From contig OY759969.1 of assembly GCA_963662865.1 (NCBI GenBank), positions 124,001 to 188,000 on the forward strand: a stretch of 64,000 nucleotides of DNA, given 5' to 3'. The DNA is from JAJDYQ01 sp963662865 (GTDB taxonomy: Bacteria; Pseudomonadota; Gammaproteobacteria; JAJDYQ01). Made by a program: the position numbers and the translations under genes. The notes under the pieces are model-generated. The model saw nothing but the letters and a program-made list of their open reading frames with translations. It was not told the DNA's origin and made no database searches. Every line of letters starts with the position of its first letter. Position 1 is the first letter of the stretch. Below, piece after piece: positions 9,235-24,345 of the stretch.

Positions 9235-9444
9235 ATGACCAGACAGGCCACATTCCAGGCAAGGCTGCAGTCCGGCACATATAACATCGAAGGATGTATC
9301 GCCAAAATCAATAACAATCAGTTATTGATTTTGAAAGGAAAACACAAATTACATGGTTGTTTTCCGCGCTCTGACAAGCTCAGGATGGAATTGTCCTTAA
9401 GCTCCCATAACGGTAGCGACGAGACCGTGACCATCCCACTGTAG
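9235..9444 (+). CDS. Small hypothetical ORF of doubtful status
   Basis: This is a 69-residue open frame with no recognised domain, lying between the divergent ribF and the O-antigen ligase-like gene. No strong ribosome site precedes the ATG. It could be a real short gene, a relic, or chance. It is listed because it is the only sizeable frame in the 415-bp gap between its neighbours. Confidence 0.2.
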   Translation: MTRQATFQARLQSGTYNIEGCIAKINNNQLLILKGKHKLHGCFPRSDKLRMELSLSSHNGSDETVTIPL

Positions 9445-9542
9445 CTGTTGAATTCAGGCATAATTTTGACCTTTTTCATCATGAATTATATAATTGCCGG
9501 TTGTTAGCAATGTAGCAGCATACCCCAATACGACAAGGCACC

Positions 9543-11612
9543 ATGGTTCGAAAGAGATCAAAAAAAAACAGTAGACCGAAACCGGCAAAATTCACTCCAG
9601 TACGCCAGTTAACGGCCTGGCCGGTACCGATGTCGGTGATCGTCCTGCTGTGCGTGGCCTCGGCGGTGCCCGGTACTTTCGTCGGCTCCAGCATTGGCTT
9701 CTCCGACCATTACCGTGAAGCCGTCGCTGAGGTGGGTTTTCTCGGCCTGCTGGTCTGGTGGCTGTGGCGCAACCGCCATGTCCGCCAGAGCAGTTTGACC
9801 TTCAGTTGGACACGCCTTTGGTTAGGCGGCTTGCTCCTGTTAGGGGGTGCGTCGGCATTCTGGACGGCCGATCCCAGTTATTTTGCCAGCAAATACCTCT
9901 TGTGGCTGGCCGCCGCCGCCGCGTTGGGGATGACGCTGACCATGCACCTCAGCCTCGATGCGATGCTGCAGCTAGCACGCGGGCTTGCGTTAATCGTGGT
10001 GTATATCTCCGTGATCGGACTCATTCAGGTGCTGTTCTCGACCGATATATTCATGCAGACTAGCAAACCAGCAGCGAACTACCACAACCGAAACGCGGCC
10101 ATGCAGGTGATCGTACTGGCGTTCCCGATGATTGTCTTCATGCTGCTGTTTGAACGGCGCCGGGAATTGTCGATTCTGTCCTGGTTTGCGCTGGTGCTGG
10201 GATATGGATATGCGTTTCACACAACCACGCGCTCAGGCTGGCTGGCACTGCTGCTGGAGACGCTCATCATTGTCGGCGCATTGGTGTGGCTGTGGCGCCC
10301 ACTCAAGGCGGCCGCGCATGAGGGTCTGGTGACCTGGCACCGCGCACATAAATTCGCCGCACCAGCGGCTCTGTTGCTGCTGGTAGCGCTGGTCAGTCTC
10401 TCGGCGGACGGCTGGAGAAACCCCTACACAAAAGTGTTTGCCAGAGCTGCCACTCTACAGGAGGATTTCAGCAGTTACTCGAGGGCGAGGCCCTCGGAGC
10501 GCTACCGCATCTGGGACGACGCCCTGAAAATGGTAGCGGAAAACCCCGTGCTCGGCACCGGCATGGGCAGCTTTTTCTATAACTTGCTGACAGACAGTAG
10601 CAAGTATGAGATCACTTCGGTGCTGCGCGTGCATAACGACATACTGGAAATCGGAGTCGAGCTGGGCGTGGTGGGAATGCTGGTGTTTCTGGCTGGCGCC
10701 ATCGGGCTGGCCGGCGTGTTGTTTACCGTGGTGTGGCGCGGCGACCTGACCATGCGCGTGTTTTTCCTGATCATCACCGCTGCGCTGACCGGTAGCGCAC
10801 TCCAGGCGCAGTTCAGTTTTCCTTATCAGATGCCAGTACCAGTCATCATTTTTGGCGTCTATGCCGGGCTGATCCTCAAAGCCGGCGGCGGCAGAGTCAA
10901 GCACATCAATTTGCAAGCCTACCACTGGAATGTCGGCCTGAGTACCGCTGGCATCGTGCTGGTGTTGACGCTAGCGCTCAATTTGGCGTGGCTGAACACG
11001 CTCTCCACCATCGAAACCAATACCCGGTACGGCATCTGGCACAAACCCATTCACCTGACGCCACCGCTTTGTCATCGCAGCATCGTGAGACTCCTCGTGG
11101 GCCTCGCTTCTTTCTACCAGAATTCCGGGGAATCTGACAAAAGCCTTGGCGTGACGCGCTCACTCGAGAGCTGCATCCCGGGCTCCTGGATGACCGAGCA
11201 ATTCATGATCATGTCTTATTACAATAAACGGAACTGGGCGCAAACCCTGCCGTTATTACTGCGATCTAGGCAGCATGCGCCGGTCGGCAACTACCGCGAC
11301 TATATCAACCTGATGGCCGTCCATACCAACATGAGCAACCCGGCAGCGGCACAGAAAGTGTTCGAAGAACTGATCGCGCAGCCGGAAGAATACCTGATCA
11401 AACGGAAAGATACCCTGCATGCCGCAGTGCTGTTTGCGCTGCAAATCCGCAGGATGGAAGAAGCGAAGCGATTCTATCGGCTGTTGCGACTGCACTACTC
11501 CTCAACCCCAAAAATCGAAGCGCAGATATTGGCCATAGTTCCTGCGGAACACGCCGAGTCCTTCCTGGCTTGGCAGAAAAAACTGGAAGCAGAACTTTCC
11601 GCAGGCAGATAA
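9543..11612 (+). CDS. O-antigen ligase/polymerase family membrane protein with C-terminal repeat region
   Basis: This is a 689-residue polytopic inner-membrane protein. After a basic N-terminus it has roughly ten or more hydrophobic segments up to about residue 480. The large periplasmic loop carries the Wzy_C/WaaL-type signature around residues 315-380 (RYRIWDDALKMVAENP, GTGMGSFF, and the conserved His in VHNDILEIGVELG). Family members join or polymerise glycan chains on undecaprenyl carriers, such as O-antigen ligase or exopolysaccharide polymerase. The soluble C-terminal 200 residues look like helical TPR repeats. The gene stands alone, convergent with murJ, and splits the murJ-ribF pair, so it was probably inserted. 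The exact glycan substrate cannot be told from sequence. Confidence 0.82.
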   Translation: MVRKRSKKNSRPKPAKFTPVRQLTAWPVPMSVIVLLCVASAVPGTFVGSSIGFSDHYREAVAEVGFLGLLVWWLWRNRHVRQSSLTFSWTRLWLGGLLLLGGASAFWTADPSYFASKYLLWLAAAAALGMTLTMHLSLDAMLQLARGLALIVVYISVIGLIQVLFSTDIFMQTSKPAANYHNRNAAMQVIVLAFPMIVFMLLFERRRELSILSWFALVLGYGYAFHTTTRSGWLALLLETLIIVGALVWLWRPLKAAAHEGLVTWHRAHKFAAPAALLLLVALVSLSADGWRNPYTKVFARAATLQEDFSSYSRARPSERYRIWDDALKMVAENPVLGTGMGSFFYNLLTDSSKYEITSVLRVHNDILEIGVELGVVGMLVFLAGAIGLAGVLFTVVWRGDLTMRVFFLIITAALTGSALQAQFSFPYQMPVPVIIFGVYAGLILKAGGGRVKHINLQAYHWNVGLSTAGIVLVLTLALNLAWLNTLSTIETNTRYGIWHKPIHLTPPLCHRSIVRLLVGLASFYQNSGESDKSLGVTRSLESCIPGSWMTEQFMIMSYYNKRNWAQTLPLLLRSRQHAPVGNYRDYINLMAVHTNMSNPAAAQKVFEELIAQPEEYLIKRKDTLHAAVLFALQIRRMEEAKRFYRLLRLHYSSTPKIEAQILAIVPAEHAESFLAWQKKLEAELSAGR

Positions 11613-11679
11613 AATCAAAGGAAGCTCCGACTCTTCAGGTTCATGTCAGGATTGGAAAGCACTACCTCGTCCTGTTTTT

Positions 11680-13251
11680 TTATGACTGGACCGGTCGTAG
11701 AAATTGCCATGGCTTTATGCCCAGCATCAGCAAAACTGCTGCGAACAACATCGTACCTGTCGAGACCCAGAGCAACAACCAGACTGCCCGTGAAAACAGA
11801 TCACGGGCATACCATACCGCCGGTTGCCCGGAAAACCACCACAGCACACCTCCCATAACCGCGCTGGCGAGTACAACACGAAGAATAAAAGACCACCAAC
11901 CTGCATTAAAATAGAAGACGCCTTGACGCTTGATCCAATAATACAGTAACCCGCAATTTATGTAGGCGGCCAGCGCCGTCGCCAGCGCAAGCCCCATGTG
12001 TACACCATCAAATACTATCCAGAGCAGGAAGCCGACTAATACGAGATTCAAAAAAACATTAGCCAGCATGGCATAAATAGCCATCCTGACCGGTGTCCTG
12101 TTATCCTGGCGCGAGAAAAAACCAGGAACAAGAACTTTTATAAGAATAAAGGCAGGCAAACCAAGCGTGTAAGCCATCAAGCTCAGGCGTGACATTTCAA
12201 TGTCGCGAAGAGAGAACTCACCGTAGCCAAATAGAGTAATCAAAACAGGCCCGGCCAGAGCAAACAGCCCCATCATCGCGGGGATACTAATAACGACCGC
12301 CCAACGCATCGCCCAGTCCATCAGATTAAAAAACTGCACTGGCGATTCTAAAGCATGCTTTTGCGACAGGCTGGGCAGTATTACGGTGGAAAGAGCCACA
12401 CCAAAAACACCGATAGGAAACTCGACCAGTCGGTCAGAAAAATAGATCCATGTCACACTGCCGGTCACCAGGAAAGAGGCAATCAACATATCCATCATAA
12501 TGCTGATCTGTATAACAGAAGAGCCAAAGATTACGGGTAACATCAATTTACGAATCCTGGTAACACCCTCGTGATACCACCCCCAGCGAGGTTTTGGCAG
12601 CATACCCAGCTTTGCCACAACCGGTAGCTGAAATCCTAATTGCACTACACCGGCAATAAAAACGCCCCACGCCAGTGATACTACCGGCTCATCCAGATAA
12701 GGCGAAGCCCCTATCGCCATGATGATTAATATCAGGTTGAGAAAGAGCGGAGTAAGTGCCGGAATCGCAAAATGCCGGTAAATATTCAGGACGCCAGAAG
12801 CCAGTGCGGCCAGTGAAATAAAGAGAATATAGGGGAAGGTAAAGCGTAGCATCTCCACACTGAGAGCAAATTTATCTTCATTTCCATCAACCAGAAAGCC
12901 AGCACCAAATATAGAGATGATCACGGGTGCACCGATAACGCCCAGAGCGGTAACGCCAAGCAGCACAATACCCAGGGTGCCGGCCACATGAGATACCAGA
13001 TCCCTGACAGCCTCTTCATCGCGGCGGGTTTTGATCTCGGACAGCACCGGTATAAATACCTGCGAAAGCGCCCCCTCGGCAAACAGGCGACGCAGAAAGT
13101 TTGGGATTTTAAAAGCCACCAAAAAGGCATCTGTAGCGGCCTGGGCACCAAAATAATTGGCGAACACAACATCCCGTGCCAGACCGGCAAAACGGGATAG
13201 CAGCGTCATGGAAGAAAAGCTAAAAACCGATTTAAGTAACTGATCAGACAA
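11680..13251 (-). CDS. murJ: Lipid II flippase MurJ
   Basis: MurJ moves lipid II across the inner membrane for peptidoglycan synthesis. The 523-residue protein has about 14 membrane segments and the family N-terminus (SVFSFSSMTLLSRFAGLARD, then VFANYFGA). Charged residues typical of the central cavity lie in RRLFAEGALSQVFIPVL. The start appears to be TTG at 13251. It is convergent with the O-antigen ligase-like gene (67-bp gap). The usual divergent neighbour rpsT was not found in the 247 bp upstream, which hold no other recognisable feature. Confidence 0.95.
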   Translation of the reverse strand: MSDQLLKSVFSFSSMTLLSRFAGLARDVVFANYFGAQAATDAFLVAFKIPNFLRRLFAEGALSQVFIPVLSEIKTRRDEEAVRDLVSHVAGTLGIVLLGVTALGVIGAPVIISIFGAGFLVDGNEDKFALSVEMLRFTFPYILFISLAALASGVLNIYRHFAIPALTPLFLNLILIIMAIGASPYLDEPVVSLAWGVFIAGVVQLGFQLPVVAKLGMLPKPRWGWYHEGVTRIRKLMLPVIFGSSVIQISIMMDMLIASFLVTGSVTWIYFSDRLVEFPIGVFGVALSTVILPSLSQKHALESPVQFFNLMDWAMRWAVVISIPAMMGLFALAGPVLITLFGYGEFSLRDIEMSRLSLMAYTLGLPAFILIKVLVPGFFSRQDNRTPVRMAIYAMLANVFLNLVLVGFLLWIVFDGVHMGLALATALAAYINCGLLYYWIKRQGVFYFNAGWWSFILRVVLASAVMGGVLWWFSGQPAVWYARDLFSRAVWLLLWVSTGTMLFAAVLLMLGIKPWQFLRPVQS

Positions 13252-13498
13252 GGGGTTATCTCATTATTAGTTAATGGCGGGCATACTTCCGTTGCCTCAG
13301 GCTCAGGGCAACCGCGCCGGATTATAATATCTTTCCGGCAGAATTATGACGAGAATAGGCCGTGCAAGTGAATCTTTGCTGTTTGATTGAAATTTAACGC
13401 CTGAATCAGTCGCACCGCAGGCGCCACCTGACTTTTTATCAGGCACCGAGTCCCTTTCTTACCATCCGATAAAAAAGCTGTCGGGATAATCCCTGATT

Positions 13499-14002
13499 TT
13501 ATTTTCGCGGACAGGGGAAAAAGTGGGGCGTCCATTTGACGACATCACCGGGTTTCAGCAATTTTGTTGTTCCTGCGGGCATTTCAAGGGCGGCAGTGGC
13601 AGGGGCTTTGGCAGAGACAGTTTTCAAAGAGAACGGAACAGTCTCTCTTTCGATATTGATAATTCTGTTTTCAGGGCTGATAAAAAGGATGTCGAGTGAT
13701 TTCGGCGTATTTTTCATCCACATACTGATGATCTGCGGAGTTTGGAAAAGGAACAACATTCCCTGCGGTAATTGAGTTCGGTGCATGAGTCCCTTTTGTC
13801 TCTCGGCAAGACTGATTGCAGCTTCGGCGATAATCTTAACACCTGCTCCATCGACTCGGGAATCGGATGCAACTATAGTGACCTGGACGCACTTTGCCCT
13901 GGGAGAGTAGGCCTGGGTACTTGCGGAGACATCTGTACCCACAATCAAGCCCAGGACCATGGTGCAACGCAAAGACCCGGCCAAAGCCCGGTACCATCTC
14001 AT
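13499..14002 (-). CDS. Secreted DUF192 family protein
   Basis: From ATG 14002 the product is 167 residues. A signal peptide (MRWYRALAGSLR, a hydrophobic core, then VSAS) leads into a DUF192 domain of about 110 residues with the family marks RQKGLMHR, MLFLF, MWMKNT, LDILFI and GTTKLLKPGD. DUF192 proteins form small beta-rich domains, usually exported, whose biochemical role is not established. The frame is open 183 bp further upstream, but that extension would place the signal peptide internally and is rejected. Confidence 0.85.
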   Translation of the reverse strand: MRWYRALAGSLRCTMVLGLIVGTDVSASTQAYSPRAKCVQVTIVASDSRVDGAGVKIIAEAAISLAERQKGLMHRTQLPQGMLFLFQTPQIISMWMKNTPKSLDILFISPENRIINIERETVPFSLKTVSAKAPATAALEMPAGTTKLLKPGDVVKWTPHFFPCPRK

Positions 14003-14129
14003 GGATTGGCATTTTTTCACGTAGGGATATTCCGCCCAACCCCGTATGCTGTGCCAGCCCTGTTTTTGTGCTCCGGCCCGGAGGCGCAAACTGAGTAAAC
14101 CGGCTGACACTACGATGATATTGATTACG

Positions 14130-15134
14130 TCAAAATCCTTCGAGTACATTTTTGCCGATGACACGACCACTTTCCTGAAGTTCATGGGCCTTCCTGAGAT
14201 TATCTGCGTTCAGCCGGCCAAGATGATTGCGAACCGTAGAAATAAGGATGCCGCTATCAATCATCTCTGAAACACGGTTTAAAAGTTCGTGCTGCCTCTC
14301 CATGTCGTTCGTCTGATACATAGGGCGGGCAAACATAAACTCCCAGCTAAAGCTCAGTGCCTTGGATTTACCGGGCATAATATCCAATGTTTGCGGGTCA
14401 TCAATCAACGCAACGTGGCCACGCGGCTTAATAAGCTCAATGATAGAAGAAAAGTGCCCGGCTGTCCCGGTCAGAGCTGCGACATAACGTGGCTCTAAAC
14501 CCAGCTTTCCGACCTGATCTATAAGCGACTCACGATGATTGATCACATGGTCCGCGCCCATTTTCTGAACCCATGCCACTGTCTCCGGACGTGAGGCCGT
14601 TGCGACCACCGTAAGATTCGTAAGTTTTCTGGCCAGTTGAATAAGGATGGAACCAACGCCACCGGCACCACCAATGACAAATAAAACATCCCCTCGGCCA
14701 CCGCCTTCCCGAAGCCCCAGAGAATCAAACAAAAGCTCCCAGGCCGTAATAGAAGTCAGCGGCAATCCGGCGGCCTCGGCAAAGTCGAGTGATTCCGGTT
14801 TCTTCCCCACAATTCTTTCATCAACGACATGGAGCTCGGAATTTGTCCCCGGCCTTGTAATATCACCGGCATAAAAGACCGCATCACCAACCTTGAAGTT
14901 TTTGACGGCGCTTCCCAACCGCTTAACAATGCCTGCCGCATCATATCCTATGATCTTAGCGCCGTTTTCAGCCGGAAAAGCGGCACGCACCTTCACATCC
15001 ACCGGGTTGACCGAAATGCCTCGCACCTCAACCAGAAGATCGCGTTCGCCCGGTTCCGGCGCTTGCACCTCAAGCTCAATCAATGCATCCGCAGCATCAA
15101 TCGGTCCATTCTGGTTATAGCCTATTGCTTTCAT
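14130..15134 (-). CDS. Zinc-type alcohol dehydrogenase family protein (quinone oxidoreductase-like)
   Basis: From ATG 15134 the product is a 334-residue medium-chain dehydrogenase/reductase. The N-terminal GroES-like domain starts MKAIGYNQNGPI, and a Rossmann NAD(P) domain follows with FVIGGAGGVGSILIQLA near residue 155. The zinc ligands of true alcohol dehydrogenases are not evident, and it groups by eye with the zinc-binding ADH family / quinone oxidoreductase type. The substrate is unknown. It lies 127 bp upstream of the DUF192 gene on the same strand. A 60-residue in-frame upstream extension has no family similarity and is left out. Confidence 0.88.
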   Translation of the reverse strand: MKAIGYNQNGPIDAADALIELEVQAPEPGERDLLVEVRGISVNPVDVKVRAAFPAENGAKIIGYDAAGIVKRLGSAVKNFKVGDAVFYAGDITRPGTNSELHVVDERIVGKKPESLDFAEAAGLPLTSITAWELLFDSLGLREGGGRGDVLFVIGGAGGVGSILIQLARKLTNLTVVATASRPETVAWVQKMGADHVINHRESLIDQVGKLGLEPRYVAALTGTAGHFSSIIELIKPRGHVALIDDPQTLDIMPGKSKALSFSWEFMFARPMYQTNDMERQHELLNRVSEMIDSGILISTVRNHLGRLNADNLRKAHELQESGRVIGKNVLEGF

Positions 15135-15628
15135 AATTGATGCGCCTTTATGGTTTGCTGATATCCCGTATCTGACGCCAGAAACGCATAAGTCAACAAA
15201 ACGGGCAAGTACAGATGATAAAAAATTACAACAGCAGTCTATACCGGACCAGGACATTATACCGAAAAAAACATGGCATACCTCCAGCTCCCCAACAGAG
15301 AGCGCTTTTGCCATCCTCGGCCCCCGAGTATCGCGCCCATCCTCGGATAACCCCGGGAATTGGCATCGTGCAGGCCGATTTTACGCCGGATTCACACCCG
15401 CTTCCAGGCCCATGCCTATTGGACGAAGCAGAAAAAAGGCTTGCAATCCGTCCCGGATGAGACTAAAATAGCTCAAATTGCAGGCATGAATCCGGGCGCT
15501 TGAGTGCCGGAACCGACCCAAAGGCCGGGCCTGAGCAGACAATCCCGGATAGAGGACACGAAACAATGAACAGAAATTTACCCGGCCCGCAAAGCCAGTT
15601 ACATACCGTAAAAGCAGGAGCAACAATC
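15135..15628. other. Intergenic region upstream of the first Calx-beta giant gene
   Basis: This 494-bp gap separates the divergent oxidoreductase and the first giant gene. From about 15436 onward it is similar to the region upstream of the second giant gene, including a predicted promoter. An in-frame ATG at 15566 (in copy 1 only) and the shared ATG at 15629 are the candidate starts. No other gene is seen. Confidence 0.6.
15441..15469 (+). promoter_or_regulatory. Predicted sigma70 promoter of giant gene copy 1
   Basis: TTGCAA (15441-15446), a 17-bp spacer and TAAAAT (15464-15469). The same arrangement with the same spacer occurs upstream of the second copy. Both copies retain these boxes while nearby bases differ, which supports function. 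Confidence 0.55.
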
Positions 15629-21250
<5,622 letters not shown>

Positions 21251-21264
21251 TCTCCGGCATGGCC

Positions 21265-21283
21265 GCCGAGGGCCACCCTCGGC
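21265..21283 (+). terminator. Hairpin after giant gene copy 1
   Basis: GCCGAGGG-CCA-CCCTCGGC is a perfect 8-bp stem 14 bp after the stop. There is no T run, so it may be an imperfect terminator or an mRNA-end stabiliser. It is conserved after copy 2. Confidence 0.5.
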
Positions 21284-21496
21284 GTACCGGTTATTGCCGC
21301 CCTACGGTGCTTCTATTCGGGACCGGGCTGGCTGAAAGGGCTTCCGGCTAACGCCCTTCAATATCAAGCAGACGGCTGCCAATGCAGGCAGCCAGTTCAA
21401 GGTGGAGTTCGACTACCTGAAAAAGTGCAATAGACTGTTATCGTCCGGATGCTGGGTGTAATATCCTTGGTCTTCGTTCATCCCAGTCATTATTTT

Positions 21497-22861
21497 ATGT
21501 CAGGAAAGTTGTACATACAGACCTTCGGCTGTCAAATGAATGAGTATGATGCCGATAAAATGGGAGATGTGCTCGGTGCTTCCCATGGCCTGATCCGGGT
21601 CAAGTCTCCCGATGAGGCAGACGTTCTTTTGATAAATACCTGTTCCGTTCGAGAAAAAGCCCAGGAAAAGGTTTTTTCCTTACTCGGGCGTTGGAAAAAC
21701 TTAAAACAATCAAGGCCGGACCTGGTTATCGGAGTAGGTGGTTGCGTTGCGAGTCAGGAAGGTGAGGGCATACGTCAGCGTGCTCCCTACGTAGATATCG
21801 TTTTTGGCCCACAGACCTTGCACCGTTTGCCACGGATGTTGGATCAGGTCAAAAAACAGGGTAAGCCTGCGCTTGATATTTCTTTTCCGGAAATAGAAAA
21901 ATTTGATACCCTGCCTAAGCCGCGTGCAGAGGGACCAACGGCGTTTATCTCCATCATGGAGGGTTGCAGCAAGTATTGCAGTTTCTGCATTGTGCCCTTT
22001 ACGCGGGGAGAAGAAATCAGCCGTGATCTGAATGACGTAATGGCAGAGATACAGAATCTGGTCAGGTTGGGGGTTCGAGAAATTACCCTGTTGGGGCAGA
22101 ATGTGAATGGCTATCGTGGCCTTATGGATGATGGCGAAACGGCAGATTTAGCGCTATTGTTACATCATGTGGCGACAATTGAAGAAATTGGACGTATTCG
22201 ATTTACGACTTCTCACCCCATGGAAGTGAATGACGCGCTGATTGACGCCTTTGCGGAAATCCCCAAACTGGCAAGCCACTTTCACCTGCCTGTGCAAACC
22301 GGTTCGAACCATATTTTAGCGGCCATGAAGCGTAATTACACGGTTGAGGAATATACCGAGACGGTTCGTCGCCTGCGTACAGCGCGCCCCGACCTTAGTC
22401 TTTCATCTGATTTTATTGTCGGTTTTCCCGGTGAAACCGATGAAGACTTCGAGCAAACCATGCAGCTGGTGAACGAAACAGGCTTTGATACCTCGTTCAG
22501 CTTTGTTTACAGCCAACGACCCGGTACTCCGGCATCGACACTTCAGGATGATGTCTGTCCGCAAACCAAGAAAAGGCGTCTGGCCGTACTACAGGCCCGA
22601 TTGGCGCAGAGAGCCGGCGCAATCAGCCGGACCATGGTGGGGACAACTCAAAAGGTTCTTGTCGAGCGCCCGTCGCGGAAGAGTATAAGTGAGATGGCCG
22701 GACGAACATCAAATAATCGTATGGTAAATTTTAAGGGACGGGCTGATTTGATTGGCCGGTTTGTCGATGTGGTTATTGAGGAAGCCCTGCCAAACTCTCT
22801 TCGTGGAGTACTGTCTGACACCTCATCAGCAACAGAGGGCCAATCGCGTCTTGCCTCCTGA
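21497..22861 (+). CDS. miaB: tRNA-2-methylthio-N6-dimethylallyladenosine synthase
   Basis: MiaB is a radical-SAM enzyme that adds the methylthio group to i6A37 of tRNAs reading UNN codons. From ATG 21497 (MSGKLYIQTFGCQMNEYD) it has about 454 residues. The N-terminal UPF0004 domain holds three cysteines (GCQMN, NTCSVR, GGCVAS), the radical-SAM motif is CSKYCSFCIVP, and a C-terminal TRAM domain follows (KVLVERPSR onward). An in-frame start 48 bp upstream is possible but does not match the family. It is the first gene of a run miaB-phoH-ybeY-corC-lnt, all overlapping or nearly so, which is a well-known gammaproteobacterial operon. Confidence 0.96.
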   Translation: MSGKLYIQTFGCQMNEYDADKMGDVLGASHGLIRVKSPDEADVLLINTCSVREKAQEKVFSLLGRWKNLKQSRPDLVIGVGGCVASQEGEGIRQRAPYVDIVFGPQTLHRLPRMLDQVKKQGKPALDISFPEIEKFDTLPKPRAEGPTAFISIMEGCSKYCSFCIVPFTRGEEISRDLNDVMAEIQNLVRLGVREITLLGQNVNGYRGLMDDGETADLALLLHHVATIEEIGRIRFTTSHPMEVNDALIDAFAEIPKLASHFHLPVQTGSNHILAAMKRNYTVEEYTETVRRLRTARPDLSLSSDFIVGFPGETDEDFEQTMQLVNETGFDTSFSFVYSQRPGTPASTLQDDVCPQTKKRRLAVLQARLAQRAGAISRTMVGTTQKVLVERPSRKSISEMAGRTSNNRMVNFKGRADLIGRFVDVVIEEALPNSLRGVLSDTSSATEGQSRLAS

Positions 22862-23870
22862 AGCCGTCAATAAACAGGCTGATATACATGAGCAGGAGCT
22901 ACTACTGGAACCTCAGGATAATATCCGTCTGGCTAATCTTTCCGGTCAGTTTGATGAGCATCTACATTATCTGGAAAGGCAGGCCCATGTGGAACTGCAT
23001 CATAGAGGCAACCAGTTTTTGCTGATGGGCGCTCCGCAGGATACTGAACTCGCCTCTGCTTGCCTGCAATCGCTTTATGAGGTGACCAAAGATAAAGAAT
23101 TGACTATGGAGGATATCCACTTGGCGTTACGTGAGCAACAGACTGATTATCAAGCGGATGAGACTGATGAAGCGAGGCAGAATAACAACGTAGAGCCCGT
23201 AGTGATTAATACTCATTATGGAAAAGTCAGGGGGCGTGGGAGTAATCAGGAGTATTATCTGCACAGTATTCAACATAATGACGTCAATTTTGGTATTGGG
23301 CCTGCTGGTACCGGTAAAACCTACCTTGCAGTTGCCTGCGCGGTGGATGCCCTGGAATATGATCAGATTCGGAAGATTGTTCTGGTTCGTCCGGCGGTAG
23401 AGGCCGGTGAACGGCTGGGCTTTTTACCTGGAGATTTATCACAGAAAGTCGATCCATATTTGCGCCCGCTGTACGATGCCCTGTATGAAATGATGGGCAT
23501 GGAAAAGGTAACCCGTCTCATTGAACGTGGCGTTATAGAAATTGCTCCGCTGGCCTATATGCGTGGTCGCACGCTGAATGATTCATTTATTATTCTGGAT
23601 GAAGCGCAGAATACAACCATAGAACAGATGAAAATGTTTCTGACGCGCATTGGTTTCGGTTCCACGGCCGTAATTACCGGCGACGTTACCCAGATTGATC
23701 TATCGCGCGATCATCAATCCGGCCTCAAACAGGTTATTAACGTGCTTCGGGACATTGATGGAATCAGCTTTACCTTCTTCAAGTCCCGTGATGTTGTACG
23801 ACATCCGCTTGTTCAGCGCATTGTGGACGCCTATGATCATTTCAACAGACCGGAATCTGATGGCGATTGA
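22851..23870 (+). CDS. ybeZ: PhoH family ATPase (YbeZ type)
   Basis: This is a cytoplasmic P-loop ATPase related to PhoH, usually next to the RNase YbeY and thought to act with it in RNA metabolism. It shows the lead-in LEPQDNIRLANLSGQFDEH, the Walker A GPAGTGKTYLA, the Walker B FIILDEAQNTT and the TGDVTQIDL segment. No ATG fits. I take TTG 22851, 11 bp inside the end of miaB, because it gives the family's usual N-terminal length. Earlier in-frame candidates (ATG 22767, GTG 22803) would lie deeper in miaB. The 3' end overlaps ybeY by 11 bp. Confidence 0.92.
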   Translation: MPPEAVNKQADIHEQELLLEPQDNIRLANLSGQFDEHLHYLERQAHVELHHRGNQFLLMGAPQDTELASACLQSLYEVTKDKELTMEDIHLALREQQTDYQADETDEARQNNNVEPVVINTHYGKVRGRGSNQEYYLHSIQHNDVNFGIGPAGTGKTYLAVACAVDALEYDQIRKIVLVRPAVEAGERLGFLPGDLSQKVDPYLRPLYDALYEMMGMEKVTRLIERGVIEIAPLAYMRGRTLNDSFIILDEAQNTTIEQMKMFLTRIGFGSTAVITGDVTQIDLSRDHQSGLKQVINVLRDIDGISFTFFKSRDVVRHPLVQRIVDAYDHFNRPESDGD

Positions 23871-24339
23871 AGTGGTGACACAGGATGCGCATTTCACCGA
23901 AGACGGTGAAGTGCTTCCATCGCCGGGCCAGTTCTCGCAATGGGCTAACCTGGCCGTATCTGATGACACGTTGAACACGCAGTTGACCGTGCGTATCGTC
24001 GATACCGAAGAAATCCGTGCACTCAATTTCCGGTATCGCGGCAAAAACAAGCCCACCAATGTATTGTCATTTTGTTATAACGATGAACCGTTATTCTCGC
24101 AGGCAGGCGTGGAGGACATGCTCGGTGATCTGGTCATCTGTGCGGATGTCGTGCGACAGGAAGCGGCGCAAAGGCAATGCCCCGTAGAGAATCATTGGGC
24201 TCATTTGACCATACATGGCGTATTACATTTACTGGGTTACAACCATGAAACCAGGCAGCAGGCTGCGGTGATGGAAAGCCTCGAAATCAGGCTGCTCGAA
24301 ACCCTGAATATCCGAAGCCCTTATGAGGTGGCAGGCTGA
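23860..24339 (+). CDS. ybeY: Endoribonuclease YbeY
   Basis: YbeY is a zinc metalloprotein that processes 16S rRNA ends and takes part in ribosome quality control. From ATG 23860 (MAIEVVTQ) it has 159 residues, normal for the family. The metal site is HGVLHLLGYNH, the HxxxHxxxxxH pattern with Asn in place of the common Asp, and the lead-in NVLSFCYND is conserved. The start overlaps phoH by 11 bp. corC begins 6 bp after its stop. Confidence 0.94.
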   Translation: MAIEVVTQDAHFTEDGEVLPSPGQFSQWANLAVSDDTLNTQLTVRIVDTEEIRALNFRYRGKNKPTNVLSFCYNDEPLFSQAGVEDMLGDLVICADVVRQEAAQRQCPVENHWAHLTIHGVLHLLGYNHETRQQAAVMESLEIRLLETLNIRSPYEVAG

Positions 24340-24345
24340 TCAAGT

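Noticed and set aside
13252..13498. rpsT (ribosomal protein S20) expected next to murJ
   Set aside because: I looked on both strands for the S20 lysine-rich start and did not find it.
21376..21400. GGCTGCC/GGCAGCC inverted repeat upstream of miaB
   Set aside because: A short stem with no T tract and no link to a promoter; it could be chance.
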